A stretch of 37,722 bases of DNA, from NCBI RefSeq assembly GCF_000315425.1, contig NZ_JH992925.1:290901-328622 (forward strand), read 5' to 3'. Numbering within the stretch: the stretch's first letter is position 1; every line of letters starts with the position of its first letter. The DNA is from Massilia timonae CCUG 45783 (lineage in GTDB: Bacteria; Pseudomonadota; Gammaproteobacteria; Burkholderiales; Burkholderiaceae_D). Shown in pieces: positions 19,751 to 27,652 of this stretch. Position numbers and translations under genes: made by a program. The notes under the pieces were generated by a model, which worked only from the letters and a program-made list of their open reading frames with translations, did not search any database and was not told the origin of the DNA.

Positions 19751-21168
19751 TGTGCTTCCTTGTGGTCGTGTGCGTGGCCGTGCTTGGTAGCTGGTGCTGG
19801 TGCGGGGGCGGGGGCGGGCAGGCGTCCTCCCAGCGCGGCTTCGAGGTCGGCCTCGGCCAGCCAGAAATCCTTGAGGGCGTCGATGGTGGCGTGCACCGCC
19901 GCCGCCTGCTCGCGCGCATCGGCCAGCAGCTCGAAGGGACTGGCCAGCATGCCGTTATAGCGCAGCAGGGTCTCGCCTGCGATTTTCTGGCGCAGCGGGA
20001 TCACCTGGTCGCGGTAGTGGCGCGCCACGTCATGGCTGGCGCGGTAGCCCAGGTAAGCGGCGCGCGCCTCGCTGCGCGCATTCACGGCGGTCTCGGCGAC
20101 CCGCCCGAGCGCCTGCATGTACACGCTCTGCGCGCGCGCCACGCGGGCGCCGCCCCAGTCGAACAGCGGCAGTTCGAGCGAGATGTCATAGCCTTCGCTG
20201 CGCGCTTCGCCGGTCTCGCTCTTGCTGGCATAGCCCAGGTCGAGCACGTTGACCATGCGCGTGGCGCGCGTCAGGCCCAGGTCGGCGGCGGTGCCGGCGG
20301 CGGCGGCGCGCGCGGCGCGCACGTCGAGCCGCCGTTCCAGCGCCAGGCGCTCGATGCCGGCCAGTTCCACCGGCCGGGCGGGCAGTTCGGGCAGGCGTTC
20401 CGGCAGCGCATAGCCGGCATGAAAGCCCCACAGGCCGAGCTGGCGCGTCAGGTGCTCGCGCGCGGCGTCGCGCGCGCGGCCGGCGCGCAGCACGGCGGCG
20501 CCGGCTTCCGCATGGAAGGCCGATTCGCGCGCCAGGTCGAGCGCGCTGGCATTGCCGGCCAGGGTCATGCGTTCCATCAGTTCGCTCGAGGCGTCGGCGG
20601 CCGCGGCGACCTGGCGCGCGTACTCGAGCGCCTGGCCGGCGGCCACGGCCTCGATCCAGGCGCGCCGGGTGGCGATCGCGTGGCGCTCGATGGCGGCGGC
20701 CACCTGCAGGGTGGTCTCCTGGTGGCGCCGCTCGGCCATGCGCTGGCGCAGCGGCATGGTGAGCAGGCCCGCCAGGTCGAGCGACACGCCGCGCTCGATC
20801 TCGCGGCTGCCGCCGCCATCCATGCGCGAGAACCCGAACGAGGGATTGCGCAGGCGCGCGGCCTGGGCCAGGTCGGCCTGGGCGATGCCGGCGTCCCAGT
20901 AGCTCGCCTGCAGGCCGGGGTGATTCAGGACGGCGATGCGCACGGCGGCGTCCAGGCCGAGTGGCTCCCTGAGCAGGGCGTCGATTTCATGCGCCAGCGC
21001 GCGCCGGTCGTCGTCGCTTCTCAGCAGGCGCGCCTCGACGCCGGTGCGCTCGCGCGCCTCGTCGGCGCTGATGCGCAATGCCGCTTCAGGGTCGGTGCTG
21101 GCGCAGCCGGCCAGCAGCAGGGCGGCAGCCGCGGCCAGCGCGCTGCGCGTCATCATCGGGGCGGCCAT
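19747..21168 (-). CDS. TolC-family outer-membrane lipoprotein with a His-rich tail
   Basis: A 473-residue outer-membrane efflux-type protein. The lipobox LLAGC places a lipidated Cys at residue 22. Two OEP repeats of long coiled helices follow (AVRIAVLNHPGLQASYWDAG, YDISLELPLFDWGGARVARA, LLRYNGMLASPFELLADARE). The C-terminal tail PAPAPAPATKHGHAHDHKEAQ-like segment is Pro then His-rich, unusual for TolC proteins and possibly metal binding. The start codon overlaps the preceding stop (TGATG), and its own stop overlaps the multicopper oxidase start. There is no RND pump or adaptor gene beside it, unlike cusCBA, so either the partners are elsewhere or it serves the oxidase operon in another way. 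Confidence 0.88.
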   Translation of the reverse strand: MAAPMMTRSALAAAAALLLAGCASTDPEAALRISADEARERTGVEARLLRSDDDRRALAHEIDALLREPLGLDAAVRIAVLNHPGLQASYWDAGIAQADLAQAARLRNPSFGFSRMDGGGSREIERGVSLDLAGLLTMPLRQRMAERRHQETTLQVAAAIERHAIATRRAWIEAVAAGQALEYARQVAAAADASSELMERMTLAGNASALDLARESAFHAEAGAAVLRAGRARDAAREHLTRQLGLWGFHAGYALPERLPELPARPVELAGIERLALERRLDVRAARAAAAGTAADLGLTRATRMVNVLDLGYASKSETGEARSEGYDISLELPLFDWGGARVARAQSVYMQALGRVAETAVNARSEARAAYLGYRASHDVARHYRDQVIPLRQKIAGETLLRYNGMLASPFELLADAREQAAAVHATIDALKDFWLAEADLEAALGGRLPAPAPAPAPATKHGHAHDHKEAQ

Positions 21169-21518
21169 CAGTGGTGTTCTCCATGCCCGTGGTGGCCCTG
21201 GTGGTCGGCCTTCGGTTGTTCCTTCTGCGCAGGCTTGGCGTGGCCGGCATGCGCCGAATGGTCGGCATGGTCGGCATGTGTGGCGTCATGGGCATGCGCC
21301 GGCTGGCTGGCCACGATGCGGTTGCTTTCCTGCCAGTTGCGGTCCGGCGTGGTCGCGGCGGCGACGGGCGGGCGCTGGACGTGGGCGCTCTGGTAGCGCG
21401 TCTCGGGAACGCCGGCGGCGGGATTGTCGGCGGTGTGCTGGGCGACGGCGGGCATGGCCGCAAGCATGGCGCTCAGCAGGGCGGCCGCGCGCCATGGCGC
21501 GGCGGTGTGGGTAAACAT
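21168..21518 (-). CDS. Small periplasmic His-rich protein of the copper operon
   Basis: A 116-residue protein with a signal peptide (WRAAALLSAMLAAMPAVAQ). The start at 21518 follows GAGGA by five bases. The mature N-terminal half has no recognised fold; the C-terminal half is packed with His (HAHDATHADHADHSAHAGH, ending HGHGEHH) and low in Cys, which fits reversible binding of Cu(II), Ni(II) or Zn(II). Its stop TGA overlaps the TolC-like ATG, so it belongs to the same operon. I do not recognise a named family. Copper binding is inferred from composition and from the oxidase two genes downstream. Confidence 0.8.
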   Translation of the reverse strand: MFTHTAAPWRAAALLSAMLAAMPAVAQHTADNPAAGVPETRYQSAHVQRPPVAAATTPDRNWQESNRIVASQPAHAHDATHADHADHSAHAGHAKPAQKEQPKADHQGHHGHGEHH

Positions 21519-21574
21519 GGTGTCCTCGTTCGGATGAAATGCGTCGGACCGCGCGGTGCGCGCGGCGGGCGAAA

Positions 21575-21976
21575 TCAGGCGAGCGGGAAGCGGGGCGGTC
21601 GTTCGGGCAGAGCGAGGTCGACCGCGGCAAGGCGGCCGGTCGCGGCCACGAGCAGGGCTTTGGCCAGCGATGGCGCCGGCGGGTCGAGGCTTGCCGCGGG
21701 CGCCATGGCGGCGCCCATGCAGCATACGGTGCAGGCGCTGCAATTGCCATCGTGATCGTGCGTATCCTGGGCAAGGTCGGATGCCCCGTCGCGCATCTTC
21801 TGCGTCTCGTGGCAAGGGCTGCTTGCGGCATCGTGGTGAGGCGTCGCATGCGCGGCCTGCTGCGTCCCTTGCGGCGCATCATGCGCGCACGCGAGCATGG
21901 CGGCCGAAGCGATTCCCTGGAACGGGATCGCCAGCAGCATCAGCCATACGAACAGGAGACGGACGGAATATTTCAC
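21575..21976 (-). CDS. Cys/His-rich exported protein, CopL/DUF2946-like, first gene of the copper operon
   Basis: A 133-residue protein starting at GTG (21976) with a signal peptide or single membrane helix (VRLLFVWLMLLAIPFQGIASA). The middle is rich in His and Cys (CAHDAP, ATPHHDAASSPCHE, DTHDHDGNCSACTVCCMG), a likely metal site. The position at the head of an operon ending in a multicopper oxidase recalls copL of Xanthomonas copLAB, and the Cys cluster recalls DUF2946; neither match is certain. A good -10 (TAGAAT) lies seven bases before the GTG, so the message may be leaderless. 56 bases separate it from the next gene. Confidence 0.7.
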   Translation of the reverse strand: MKYSVRLLFVWLMLLAIPFQGIASAAMLACAHDAPQGTQQAAHATPHHDAASSPCHETQKMRDGASDLAQDTHDHDGNCSACTVCCMGAAMAPAASLDPPAPSLAKALLVAATGRLAAVDLALPERPPRFPLA

Positions 21977-21982
21977 GCGGCG

Positions 21983-22013
21983 ATTCTAGCACGCCCGGCG
22001 CCCCGGGCGGCAA
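21983..22013 (-). promoter_or_regulatory. Candidate promoter of the leftward copper operon with MerR-like geometry
   Basis: On the minus strand: -35 TTGCCG (22013-22008), a 19-base spacer, and -10 TAGAAT (21988-21983). The dyad GCCCGG-GGCG-CCGGGC (22008-21993) lies in the spacer, centred about 2.5 bases toward the -35, as at the SoxR and CueR promoters in this window. The half-site is not a known consensus and GC-rich dyads arise by chance, so this is tentative. Confidence 0.5.
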
Positions 22014-22090
22014 GCCCCGGCTTCGACGCGCCGTCGGGTCACGGCGTTTGATACGATGAGTCACTACTTGCCGCTGGAAAGGCCCCATCA

Positions 22091-24781
22091 ATGAGCGTCC
22101 GCAACCTGCACTACCTGTTCGCGCCGAAATCGGTGGCCCTGATCGGCGCCTCCGAGCGTCCCGGCAGCATGGGCACGACCTTGCTCGAGAACCTGCTGGG
22201 CGGCGGCTTCAAGGGCAAGTTGTACGCGGTCAACCCGAAGTACGAGCAGGTCGGCGAGCTGCCCTGCTACGACAGCGTGGCCGACCTGCCCGAGGCGCCC
22301 GAGCTGGCCGTGATCTGCACGCCGCCGGCGAGCGTGCCGCAGCTGGTTCGCCAGCTGGGCGAGCGCGGCACGCGCGCGGCCGTGGTGCTCAGCAGCGGCA
22401 TGGCCAGGGCGCGCGATGGTCGCGGGCGCAGCCTGCGCCAGGCCGCGCTCGATGCGGCCCATCCCTATCTGCTGCGCCTGCTCGGGCCGAACAGCGCCGG
22501 CCTGCTGGCGCCCGGCCTCGGCCTGAACGCCAGCGTGGCCCACAGCGGGGCGCTGCCGGGGCGGATCGCCTTCGTCTCGCAATCCGGTTCCCTCATGACC
22601 GGCGTGCTGGACTGGGCGCGCACGCGCGGCATCGGCTTCTCTCACTTCATCTCGCTGGGCGACTCGAGCGACGTCGACCTGGGCGACGTGCTGGATTACC
22701 TGGCCAGCGACGGCCACGCGGGCGCCATCCTGCTGTATGTCGACCAGCTGCGCTACGCGCGCAAGTTCATGTCGGCCGCGCGCGCCGCGGCGCGCAGCAA
22801 GCCGGTGCTGGTGCTCAAGTCGCGCGCCCTCGACGACGGCGTGCGCGCGGTGGCCAGCGAAAGCGGGGCCCTGGCCAGCGAGGACGATGTGTTCGACGCC
22901 GCGGTGCGGCGCGCCGGCATGCTGCGGGTACACACCACCGAGCAGCTGTTCGCGGCGGTCGAGACCCTGGCCTATGCCCGCCCGCTGCATGGCGAGCGGC
23001 TGGCCATCGTCAGCAACGGCGCGGGTCCCGGCGTGCTGGCGCGCGACGCGCTGCGCCATGGCCGGGGCACTGCCGCCACGCTGTCGCCCGACTCGGTCGC
23101 CCGGCTCGACGCGCTGCTGCCGGGTGCGGCCAGCGCAGGCGCGGCCAACCTGCCGGTCAACCTGCTGGGCGGCGCGCCGCCCGAACGCTATGCGGCCGCG
23201 CTCGAGATCCTGCTCAAGGATCCGCAGGTCGACGCCGTGCTGGTGGTGCATTCGCCGACCGCCACCGTCGACAGCCGCGAAGTGGCGAACGCCATCGCGC
23301 CGCTGGCGCGCGCCGCCTCGCGCCCGATCCTGTCGTGCTGGCTCGGCGGCGCCTCGGTGCTCGAGGCGCGCACCATCGCCGCCAGCGCGCGCATGCCGAC
23401 CTTCCGCACTCCCGAAGACGGCGTGGCCGGCTTCCTGCAACTGGTGAACTACCGCCGCAACCAGAACCTCCTGATGGAAGTGCCGCCCTCGATGGTCGGC
23501 CACATGGCGCCCGACCGCAGCGCGGCGCGGGCGCTGGTGCGCGAGGCGATCGCCAACAAACGCCTGCTGCTGTCCGATCCCGAGACCAAGGCCATCCTGC
23601 GCGCCTATGGCCTGGCCCTGGTCGAGACCCGCGCCGCGCCCGACGTCGAGGCCGCGGTGGCGGCGGCGCGCGCCATCGGCTATCCGGTCGCGGTCAAGAT
23701 ACTGACCCCCGACGTGATGCACAAGTCGGACTTCGGCGGCGTGACGCTCGACCTCGATTCCGACGACGCGGTGCGCGCCAGCGCCCAGCGGATGCGCAAG
23801 CGCCTGGACGAATTGTTCCCGCAGGCGCGCTTCGACGGCTTTTCGGTGCAGGCCATGTGCCGGCGCGCCAACGGCCACGAACTGATCGTCGGCGCCGCCA
23901 CCGATCCGGTGTTCGGGCCGGTGCTGGTGTTCGGCCAGGGCGGGGTGGCGGTGGAGGTCACCGACGACCATTCGGTGTCCCTGCCGCCGCTGAACCTGGT
24001 GCTGGCGCGCGACCTGGTCGACCGCACGCGGGTGGCGCGCCTGCTGGCCGGCTACCGCAACCGTCCGCCGGCCAACCTGGATGCGATCCTGGCGGTGCTG
24101 ATTCAGGTCTCGCGCCTGGTCTCCGACATCCCCGAGATCGTCGAACTCGACATCAACCCGCTGCTGGCCGACAGCCGTGGCGCGACGGTGCTCGACGCGC
24201 GGATGCGCCTGGCGCTGGCCGACCGCTCGGGCAGCACGCTCGACCGCCTGGCGATCCGTCCCTATCCGCGCGAGCTCGAAGAGACCATCGACTGGCATGG
24301 CGCGCCGCTGCTGCTGCGCCCGATCCGTCCGGAGGACGGTCCGGCCCACCTGGCGTTCTTCGACGCGCTCACGCCGGACGACATCCGCTACCGCATGTTC
24401 GTGCGCATCCGCGAGCTGCAGCCCTCGCAGCTGGCGCGCTTCACCCAGATCGACTATGACCGCGAGATGGCCTTCATCGCCACCCGCAAGAATGCCGACG
24501 GCGTGAACGAGACGCTGGCGGTGGGCCGGGTGGTGGCCGACCCCGACAACACCAGCGCCGAATTCGCCGTCACCGTGCGCTCCGACCTGAAGGGCATGGG
24601 ACTGGGGCGGATCATGATGGAAAAGCTGATCGGCTACTGCCGCGCGCGCGGCACCGGCGAGATCGTGGGCGAGGCGCTGCCGCAGAACTCGCGCATCGTC
24701 GCCATGGTCAAGAAGCTGGGTTTCGAGGTGACGATCGACGGCGAAGAGGGCATCCGTAAAATGCGGCTTGCATTACGTTAG
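22091..24781 (+). CDS. Pat-type protein lysine acetyltransferase (acyl-CoA synthetase-like domain plus GNAT)
   Basis: An 896-residue cytoplasmic protein with the Pat/PatZ (YfiQ) architecture: CoA-binding domain (about 10-130; VALIGASERPGSMGTTLLEN), succinyl-CoA-ligase-like domains (LGPNSAGLL, FVSQSGSLMTGVLDWA), ATP-grasp (about 470-690; GYPVAVKILTPDVMHKSDFGG) and C-terminal GNAT (about 730-896; LKGMGLGRIMMEKLI, MVKKLGFEV). In active ADP-forming synthetases a catalytic His lies in a SHTGAL-type motif. Here that motif reads SESGAL with Glu at residue 257, so synthetase activity is probably lost, as in Pat enzymes, leaving protein acetylation, for example of acetyl-CoA synthetase. Monocistronic, divergent from the copper operon; the start follows GAAAGG. 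Confidence 0.92.
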   Translation: MSVRNLHYLFAPKSVALIGASERPGSMGTTLLENLLGGGFKGKLYAVNPKYEQVGELPCYDSVADLPEAPELAVICTPPASVPQLVRQLGERGTRAAVVLSSGMARARDGRGRSLRQAALDAAHPYLLRLLGPNSAGLLAPGLGLNASVAHSGALPGRIAFVSQSGSLMTGVLDWARTRGIGFSHFISLGDSSDVDLGDVLDYLASDGHAGAILLYVDQLRYARKFMSAARAAARSKPVLVLKSRALDDGVRAVASESGALASEDDVFDAAVRRAGMLRVHTTEQLFAAVETLAYARPLHGERLAIVSNGAGPGVLARDALRHGRGTAATLSPDSVARLDALLPGAASAGAANLPVNLLGGAPPERYAAALEILLKDPQVDAVLVVHSPTATVDSREVANAIAPLARAASRPILSCWLGGASVLEARTIAASARMPTFRTPEDGVAGFLQLVNYRRNQNLLMEVPPSMVGHMAPDRSAARALVREAIANKRLLLSDPETKAILRAYGLALVETRAAPDVEAAVAAARAIGYPVAVKILTPDVMHKSDFGGVTLDLDSDDAVRASAQRMRKRLDELFPQARFDGFSVQAMCRRANGHELIVGAATDPVFGPVLVFGQGGVAVEVTDDHSVSLPPLNLVLARDLVDRTRVARLLAGYRNRPPANLDAILAVLIQVSRLVSDIPEIVELDINPLLADSRGATVLDARMRLALADRSGSTLDRLAIRPYPRELEETIDWHGAPLLLRPIRPEDGPAHLAFFDALTPDDIRYRMFVRIRELQPSQLARFTQIDYDREMAFIATRKNADGVNETLAVGRVVADPDNTSAEFAVTVRSDLKGMGLGRIMMEKLIGYCRARGTGEIVGEALPQNSRIVAMVKKLGFEVTIDGEEGIRKMRLALR

Positions 24782-24870
24782 GGTTTTCCGGCGTTTCGTG
24801 ACAAAGGGTGAATTTTGCATGCGGCCACGGTGGTATCGTAGCGCCCAATCCAAGCCGTACTTGTCGCCCT

Positions 24871-24883
24871 GTCACGTCGTGAC
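24871..24883. promoter_or_regulatory. Operator-like dyad before the small membrane gene pair
   Basis: GTCACG-T-CGTGAC is a perfect 6-1-6 inverted repeat 44 bases before the first gene of the pair. No family consensus is assigned. The rest of the 145-base gap shows nothing else. Confidence 0.35.
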
Positions 24884-24926
24884 GATCCGCCACAGCATTT
24901 GCAACCCGAACCTCGTATCGATCACG

Positions 24927-25274
24927 ATGTCCCGACTCGGTCTTTTCTTTTGCGCTCCCTACGCGCTATTCATTGCGACCTGCCTCGGCTTCGTCTCGCT
25001 GGGTTACGTCGATTACCAGTCGCAATTCGCGTATCTCGAATTGCCGATCGCGGCCCAGCTGGCGCTGGCGCACTGGCTGGGCCTGGGCCGGGCGCTGGAA
25101 TTCATCTCGTGGCCCGACGCCTACGGCCTGTTCATGACGCCGGTCTTCATCCTGCTGTACGCGGTGGGTGCGGCGCTCGAGCGCAGGCTCGATCGGCGGC
25201 GCGGGCTCGCGGACGCGATCGGTCAACGAGGCGCAGGCAAGAAGATGGCCGCAAAGCGAAAGGCGGCAGGCTGA
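24927..25274 (+). CDS. Small membrane protein, unknown function (first of a coupled pair)
   Basis: A 115-residue protein. The start at 24927 (MSRLGLFFCAPYALFIATCL) opens directly into the first hydrophobic helix. A second helix lies around GLFMTPVFILLYAVGAAL, and the tail is strongly basic (ERRLDRRRG, KKMAAKRKAAG), suggesting a cytoplasmic C-terminus. Its stop overlaps the next start (TGATG). An earlier in-frame ATG at 24768 lies inside the preceding gene and is unlikely. I recognise no family. Confidence 0.65.
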   Translation: MSRLGLFFCAPYALFIATCLGFVSLGYVDYQSQFAYLELPIAAQLALAHWLGLGRALEFISWPDAYGLFMTPVFILLYAVGAALERRLDRRRGLADAIGQRGAGKKMAAKRKAAG

Positions 25275-25549
25275 TGAGCGAAGCGCATGCGATCAGATGG
25301 CGCACGCTTCGTGAAGCCGGCATGGCATCGTGGATCGTCAAGCGGGGATTGCTCGCGTACGGCATACCGATGTACCTCTTCTTCGTGATCTCCGCCTGGT
25401 TCAGCAATCCCGAACGGTTCGTGCCGTCCCTCGTCTACAACATCCCGTCCTGGCTGATCGCCGGCGCCGTGTTCGGCGTCCTGACCTGGCATATCTCGGA
25501 GTGGCAATACCGGCGCCATGTGGCGAAGAACGGGGCGCCGCGCCCCTGA
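25274..25549 (+). CDS. Small membrane protein, unknown function (second of a coupled pair)
   Basis: A 91-residue protein with two predicted helices (LLAYGIPMYLFFVISAWF and WLIAGAVFGVLTWHISEW) joined by a short FVPSLVYNIPS loop, and a basic C-terminus (QYRRHVAKNGAPRP). The ATG shares one base with the preceding stop, a sign of translational coupling and of a joint role with its partner. No family is recognised. Confidence 0.65.
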   Translation: MSEAHAIRWRTLREAGMASWIVKRGLLAYGIPMYLFFVISAWFSNPERFVPSLVYNIPSWLIAGAVFGVLTWHISEWQYRRHVAKNGAPRP

Positions 25550-25605
25550 CGTCCGCTGGGCGATGCGGCCCTTGCCGTAGAATCGCTTTCATTTGCGGAT
25601 CCGCC

Positions 25606-26058
25606 ATGCCAGACCATATCCCGAACCTCGCAATCGCGGTCGAATCGACGCCCGACTACCGCGATGCCAACGTCGTCATCCAGGGCCTGATCGACTACAA
25701 CGCCGCACATGCCGGCGGCGCGGCGCCGCTCGACCTGTTGGTGACCTTGCGCGACGCGCAGGGGAAGGTGGTGGGCGGCCTGTCCGGCGACACCTGGGTC
25801 GGCTGGCTGCAGGTGCATGCGCTGTGGCTCGCGGACGAGCTGCGTGGGCGGGGCATGGGCCGCGCCCTGATGCTCGCGGCCGAGCGCGAAGCCGTGCGGC
25901 GCGGCTGCACGCAGGCCTTCCTCGAGACGCTCAGCTTCCAGGCCCTCGGTTTCTACGAGAAGCTCGGCTACACGGTATTCAGCCGCCTCGACGGCTTCCC
26001 GCCGGGCGGCGCGCGTCATGCCTTGCGCAAGGCGCTGGAACCGGATAGCGCAGGCTGA
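25606..26058 (+). CDS. GNAT family N-acetyltransferase
   Basis: A 150-residue single-domain acetyltransferase. The acetyl-CoA pyrophosphate loop is visible as LRGRGMGRALMLAAE (motif A), and the C-terminal motif B as ALGFYEKLGYTVFSRL. The opening (MPDHIPNLAIAVESTPD) and VIQGLIDYNAAHAG resemble small-molecule acetyltransferases of the GNAT superfamily; the substrate is unknown. It ends only nine bases from the convergent helicase gene, with no terminator in between. The start at 25606 is the first ATG of the conserved domain. Confidence 0.85.
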   Translation: MPDHIPNLAIAVESTPDYRDANVVIQGLIDYNAAHAGGAAPLDLLVTLRDAQGKVVGGLSGDTWVGWLQVHALWLADELRGRGMGRALMLAAEREAVRRGCTQAFLETLSFQALGFYEKLGYTVFSRLDGFPPGGARHALRKALEPDSAG

Positions 26059-26067
26059 GCCCGCGCC

Positions 26068-27312
26068 CTAGCGCCGGAACCGCACGTCCTCGCTGACCAC
26101 CGGCGCGTCGCCCTTCGGCTTCTTGGGCTTCTTCGGCTTCTTGACGATCTGCCCCTTCGCGTCCGTCATCGGCACCCGGTGGTCGGGCGCGAAGCCCGGT
26201 TCCTCGACCCGCTCGAGCGCTTGCCGCGTCAGCACCTCGATCGCCGCCAGCTGCTCGACTTCGTCGGCGCACACCAGCGACACCGCCTCGCCGGTGGCGC
26301 CGGCGCGGCCGGTGCGGCCGGTGCGGTGCACATAGTCTTCGGCCACGATCGGCAGGTCGACGTTGATCACGGCCGGCAGGTCGTCGATGTCGATGCCGCG
26401 CGCGGCGACGTCGGTCGCGACCAGCACCCGCACCTCGCCCGCCTTGAACCGTTCGAGCGCGCGCAGGCGCGCCGGCTGCGGCTTGTCGCCGTGGATCGAG
26501 TCGGCCGTGATGCGCTTGGCCTCGAGCAGGGACACCAGCTCGTCCACGCCCTTGCGGGTGCGGGCGAAGGCCAGCACCTGGGTCCAGTCATGGCGCTCGA
26601 GCAGGTGCACGAACAGCTCGGGTTTGCGCTTCTTGTCGACCGGGATGATCCACTGCTTCACCGCGGCGACGGTGGTGTTGCGCGGCGTGGCTTCGATGCG
26701 CACCGGATCGCGCAGCATCTGGTTCGACAGCGCGCGGATCTGGTCCGAGAAGGTGGCCGAGAACAGCAGGGTCTGGCGCTTCTTGGGCAGCAGTTTCATG
26801 AGGCCGTCCAGCTCGCGCGCGAAGCCCAGGTCGAGCATGCGGTCGGCTTCGTCCAGCACCAGGGTCTTGACTTCGTTGAAGCGCACCGCGTTCTGGCGCT
26901 GCAGGTCGAGCAGGCGGCCGGGCGTGGCGACCATCACGTCGACGCCCTTGCGCAACGCCATCATCTGCGGATTGATGCTCACCCCGCCGTAGGCGACCAT
27001 GGTGCGCAGCGGCAGGCCTTCGGCGTAGGTGCGCACGCTTTCGTGCACCTGCTCGGCCAGCTCGCGGGTCGGCACCAGGATCAACGCGCGCACCGCATTG
27101 CTGCCCACCGTGCCGCTCTTGGCCAGGCGCTGGAGGATCGGCAGGGTGAAGCCGGCGGTCTTGCCGGTGCCGGTCTGGGCCGCGGCCATCACGTCGCGGC
27201 CGGCCAGCACGGCGGGAATCGCCTGTTCCTGGACGGCGGTGGGAGTGTGGTAGGCGAGGGCGTCGAGGGTGCGGACGATCTGGTCGATCAGGCCGAGGGA
27301 TGCGAACGACAT
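26068..27312 (-). CDS. rhlE: DEAD-box ATP-dependent RNA helicase, RhlE type
   Basis: A 414-residue RNA helicase that would unwind RNA duplexes during ribosome assembly or RNA decay. Canonical motifs in order: Q motif (TPTAVQEQAIP), motif I (AQTGTGKT), Ia (PTRELAEQ), II (LDEADRMLDLGF), III (FSATF), V (ATDVAARGIDI) and VI (HRTGRTGRAG). The basic C-terminal tail (KKPKKPKKPKGD) is short for the family, fitting RhlE rather than DbpA or CsdA. ATG at 27312 is the natural start (MSFASLGL). It is convergent with the GNAT gene. Confidence 0.92.
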   Translation of the reverse strand: MSFASLGLIDQIVRTLDALAYHTPTAVQEQAIPAVLAGRDVMAAAQTGTGKTAGFTLPILQRLAKSGTVGSNAVRALILVPTRELAEQVHESVRTYAEGLPLRTMVAYGGVSINPQMMALRKGVDVMVATPGRLLDLQRQNAVRFNEVKTLVLDEADRMLDLGFARELDGLMKLLPKKRQTLLFSATFSDQIRALSNQMLRDPVRIEATPRNTTVAAVKQWIIPVDKKRKPELFVHLLERHDWTQVLAFARTRKGVDELVSLLEAKRITADSIHGDKPQPARLRALERFKAGEVRVLVATDVAARGIDIDDLPAVINVDLPIVAEDYVHRTGRTGRAGATGEAVSLVCADEVEQLAAIEVLTRQALERVEEPGFAPDHRVPMTDAKGQIVKKPKKPKKPKGDAPVVSEDVRFRR

Positions 27313-27424
27313 GGGTGGGACAACCTTGGGACGAAAATGGACAGCGCGTAGTTTACCCTGCCGCGGCCGGCATGGCGAGAACGGCGGCTGGCCGACGGCC
27401 GGCGCCGGCGGATCAGGCGCAAAA

Positions 27425-27562
27425 TCAGTCGCGAGCAGGCTGGCTTGACAGGCCCAGGCTCAAGTCGGCGATCGGCTTGACCGGCTCGTTGTGTTCACGG
27501 CAACCGCCGAGCAGCAGGCAGCTCGCGGTCAGCGCTGCGGCGAGAATTCGGCGTGGCAACAT
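27425..27562 (-). CDS. 45-residue small lipoprotein
   Basis: A short gene with a strong ribosome site (GGGAGGGAG) before ATG 27562. It encodes a basic N-terminus (MLPRRI), a hydrophobic stretch and a lipobox LLGGC with Cys21, then about 24 mature residues ending SSQPARD. This pattern of basic start, hydrophobic core, lipobox Cys and a short polar tail is that of a small lipoprotein such as the entericidin-like or LPP-type peptides; no family is assigned. It lies 113 bases upstream of the helicase on the same strand. Confidence 0.7.
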   Translation of the reverse strand: MLPRRILAAALTASCLLLGGCREHNEPVKPIADLSLGLSSQPARD

Positions 27563-27652
27563 GATGGACTCCCTCCCGATGGTGGAAGCCCATCATACGC
27601 CGGCCGCGTCAGCCAAGGCGCGCGTTCGGCATGGCCGGCTGGACAGGGTCGA

